From positions 62,001-126,000 of the forward strand of contig NZ_JAVRIC010000001.1 of NCBI RefSeq assembly GCF_031846245.1: DNA of 64,000 bases, given 5' to 3'. The notes beneath the pieces were generated by a model that made no database searches, had not been told where the DNA came from, and saw nothing but the letters and a program-made list of their open reading frames with translations. Below are positions 62,953 through 64,000 of this stretch, piece after piece. The translations under genes were made by a program, and so were the position numbers. The DNA comes from Banduia mediterranea. Its GTDB lineage: Bacteria > Pseudomonadota > Gammaproteobacteria > Nevskiales > Nevskiaceae. How positions within the stretch are numbered: the stretch's first letter is position 1; each line of letters begins with the position of its first letter.

Positions 62953-63675
62953 ATGCACAGCTTTCGCTACTACGATTTCATGGTCGCTGGCATGGTGGCC
63001 GTCCTGCTGTGCTCCAACCTGATCGGACCGGCCAAGGTCTGCGCGATCGACCTGCCTTTGCTCGGCGTGTTCAGCTTCGCTGCCGGCAACCTGTTCTTTC
63101 CGATCAGCTACATTTTCGGCGACGTGCTCACCGAGGTGTACGGCTATTCGCGCGCGCGCCGCGCCATCTGGGCCGGTTTCGGCGCGATGGTCTTTGCCAC
63201 GATCATGAGCCAGATCGTGGTGCGCATGACGCCGGCCGCCAACGAGCCCTACAACGAGGTGCTGCAACCGGCGCTGGAGGTGATCTTCGGTTCCACCCCG
63301 CGCATCATCGCGGCCTCGATGATCGCCTACTGGGTTGGTGACTTCGTCAACTCCTTCGTGATGGCAAAGATGAAGGTCTGGACCCAGGGTCGCAAGCTGT
63401 GGGCACGCACCATCGGTTCCACCGTGGTCGGGCAGGCCGCCGATTCGCTGATCTTCTATCCGGTGGCGTTCTACGGCGTCTGGAGCAGCGACCAACTGGC
63501 GGCCGTGGTGGCGTTCAATTTCGTGTTCAAGGTTTCGCTCGAAGCCGTGCTGACGCCGGTGACCTATCTCGTGGTCGGCTGGCTCAAGCGCAGCGAAGGT
63601 GTCGATGTCTACGACGCGCACACCCATTTTTCGCCGTTCTCGCTGCGCGACGAAGGCGAACAGCGCAACTACTGA
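62953..63675 (+). CDS. yhhQ: Queuosine precursor transporter (YhhQ/VUT family)
   Basis: 240 residues with about six helices. Family signatures: VLLCSNLIGPAKV, FPISYIFGDVLTEVYGYSRARRAIW, YWVGDFVNSFVMAKMKVWTQGRKLWARTIGSTVVGQAADSLIFYPVAFYG. YhhQ imports queuine-pathway precursors (preQ0/preQ1) for tRNA modification. C-terminal tail after KRSEGVDVYD is short and polar. Monocistronic between the TonB operon and DUF3574. Confidence 0.92.
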   Translation: MHSFRYYDFMVAGMVAVLLCSNLIGPAKVCAIDLPLLGVFSFAAGNLFFPISYIFGDVLTEVYGYSRARRAIWAGFGAMVFATIMSQIVVRMTPAANEPYNEVLQPALEVIFGSTPRIIAASMIAYWVGDFVNSFVMAKMKVWTQGRKLWARTIGSTVVGQAADSLIFYPVAFYGVWSSDQLAAVVAFNFVFKVSLEAVLTPVTYLVVGWLKRSEGVDVYDAHTHFSPFSLRDEGEQRNY

Positions 63676-63696
63676 GACCGGCGCGAGCCCTATCTT

Positions 63697-64000
63697 TCAG
63701 TCGAAGCGTACGCAACTCGGGCTGCGGTCGCGCAACACGGCTTCCTGCTGGAACTGTTGCCGGTAGGCATGGGTGATCACTTCCACGCGCCGATTGAGCT
63801 CCGGCGTGTCCGGATGCAGCAAAGTCAGCACCGAAGATGGTTCGTCGGAAACCACACCGTCGCGGTTGCGCCACTGCCCGTAGGCGTCGGTGACGGTGAG
63901 TCCTTCGGGAAACTTGGGGGTGACCACTTCATCGAGGAAAGCCTGCCATTCCTCGTCGCTGATCGACCGGCCACCGGGACGCAGGCGCCCGAAGTAGAGC
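63697..64000 (-). CDS. DUF3574 protein (partial, N-terminus outside window)
   Basis: The frame is open to the window edge. Visible part LYFGRLRPGGRSISDEEWQAFL, TPKFPEGLTVTDAYGQWRN, SSVLTLLHPDTPELNRRVEVITHAYRQQFQQEAVLRDRSPSCVRF is the body and end of DUF3574, small secreted proteins of unknown function, usually ~130-150 residues. The signal peptide, if any, lies beyond 64000. Convergent with yhhQ, 21 bp apart. Confidence 0.88.
   Translation of the reverse strand, partial: LYFGRLRPGGRSISDEEWQAFLDEVVTPKFPEGLTVTDAYGQWRNRDGVVSDEPSSVLTLLHPDTPELNRRVEVITHAYRQQFQQEAVLRDRSPSCVRFD

Overview
The window is high-GC bacterial DNA with dense genes and good ribosome binding sites. The content fits a free-living gammaproteobacterium: a yibQ/ubiEJB ubiquinone locus, a three-subunit proton-translocating transhydrogenase, NAGGN osmoprotectant genes, large TonB-dependent receptors, and a DUF3450/ExbB/ExbB/ExbD/TonB/TPR energiser. 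The lineage could be Nevskiales/Solimonadaceae-like, but that is a guess from gene content. No tRNA, rRNA or CRISPR array was seen.

Layout. 1-3.2 kb: end of a YibQ-type deacetylase, then ubiE-ubiJ-ubiB on the minus strand. 3.5-6.1 kb: a PAS-PAS-PAS-GGDEF-EAL protein whose last dozen residues are read from a stray IS66-type end. 6.1-13.9 kb: a decayed accessory region holding fragments of a response regulator, a CopA-like copper oxidase, an FAD monooxygenase and a DUF445 protein; intact HNH, TetR and ardA genes; a parDE pair with a frameshifted toxin; an internally deleted IS66 element; and a broken adenine methyltransferase. 13.9-16.8 kb: pntAA-pntAB-pntB. 17.7-22.9 kb: a MarR regulator followed by the three NAGGN genes.

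23-57 kb is the most interesting part. It holds D-amino-acid genes (dadA-like oxidase, D-amino-acid aminotransferase), a MoxR/DUF58/VWA cluster with an M81 (MlrC-like) metallopeptidase gene inside it, and two further M81 paralogues. It also has a glutamate/dicarboxylate symporter, dgcN-dgcA-like D-glutamate catabolism genes, a LysR regulator, an RND efflux pair, two TonB-dependent receptors, a CapA-family protein and a HupE/UreJ-family protein. Seven promoters in this stretch carry the same architecture: a palindrome ATAAC-N5-GTTAT (a T-N11-A LysR box), exactly 16 nt, an octamer TTCATTGG (or close variant), then TA(T/A/G) 22 nt after TTCATT (24 nt in one case). They sit on both strands, each oriented towards the gene it precedes. 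I infer one LysR-controlled regulon, most simply governed by the local LysR gene. It would take up, cleave and catabolise a D-glutamate-containing or gamma-linked peptide or polymer. The regulon architecture is seen directly; the substrate is inference.

57.6-64 kb: the DUF3450-ExbB-ExbB-ExbD-TonB-TPR operon, which could energise the two receptors upstream, then a queuosine-precursor transporter (YhhQ type) and a DUF3574 gene running off the end.
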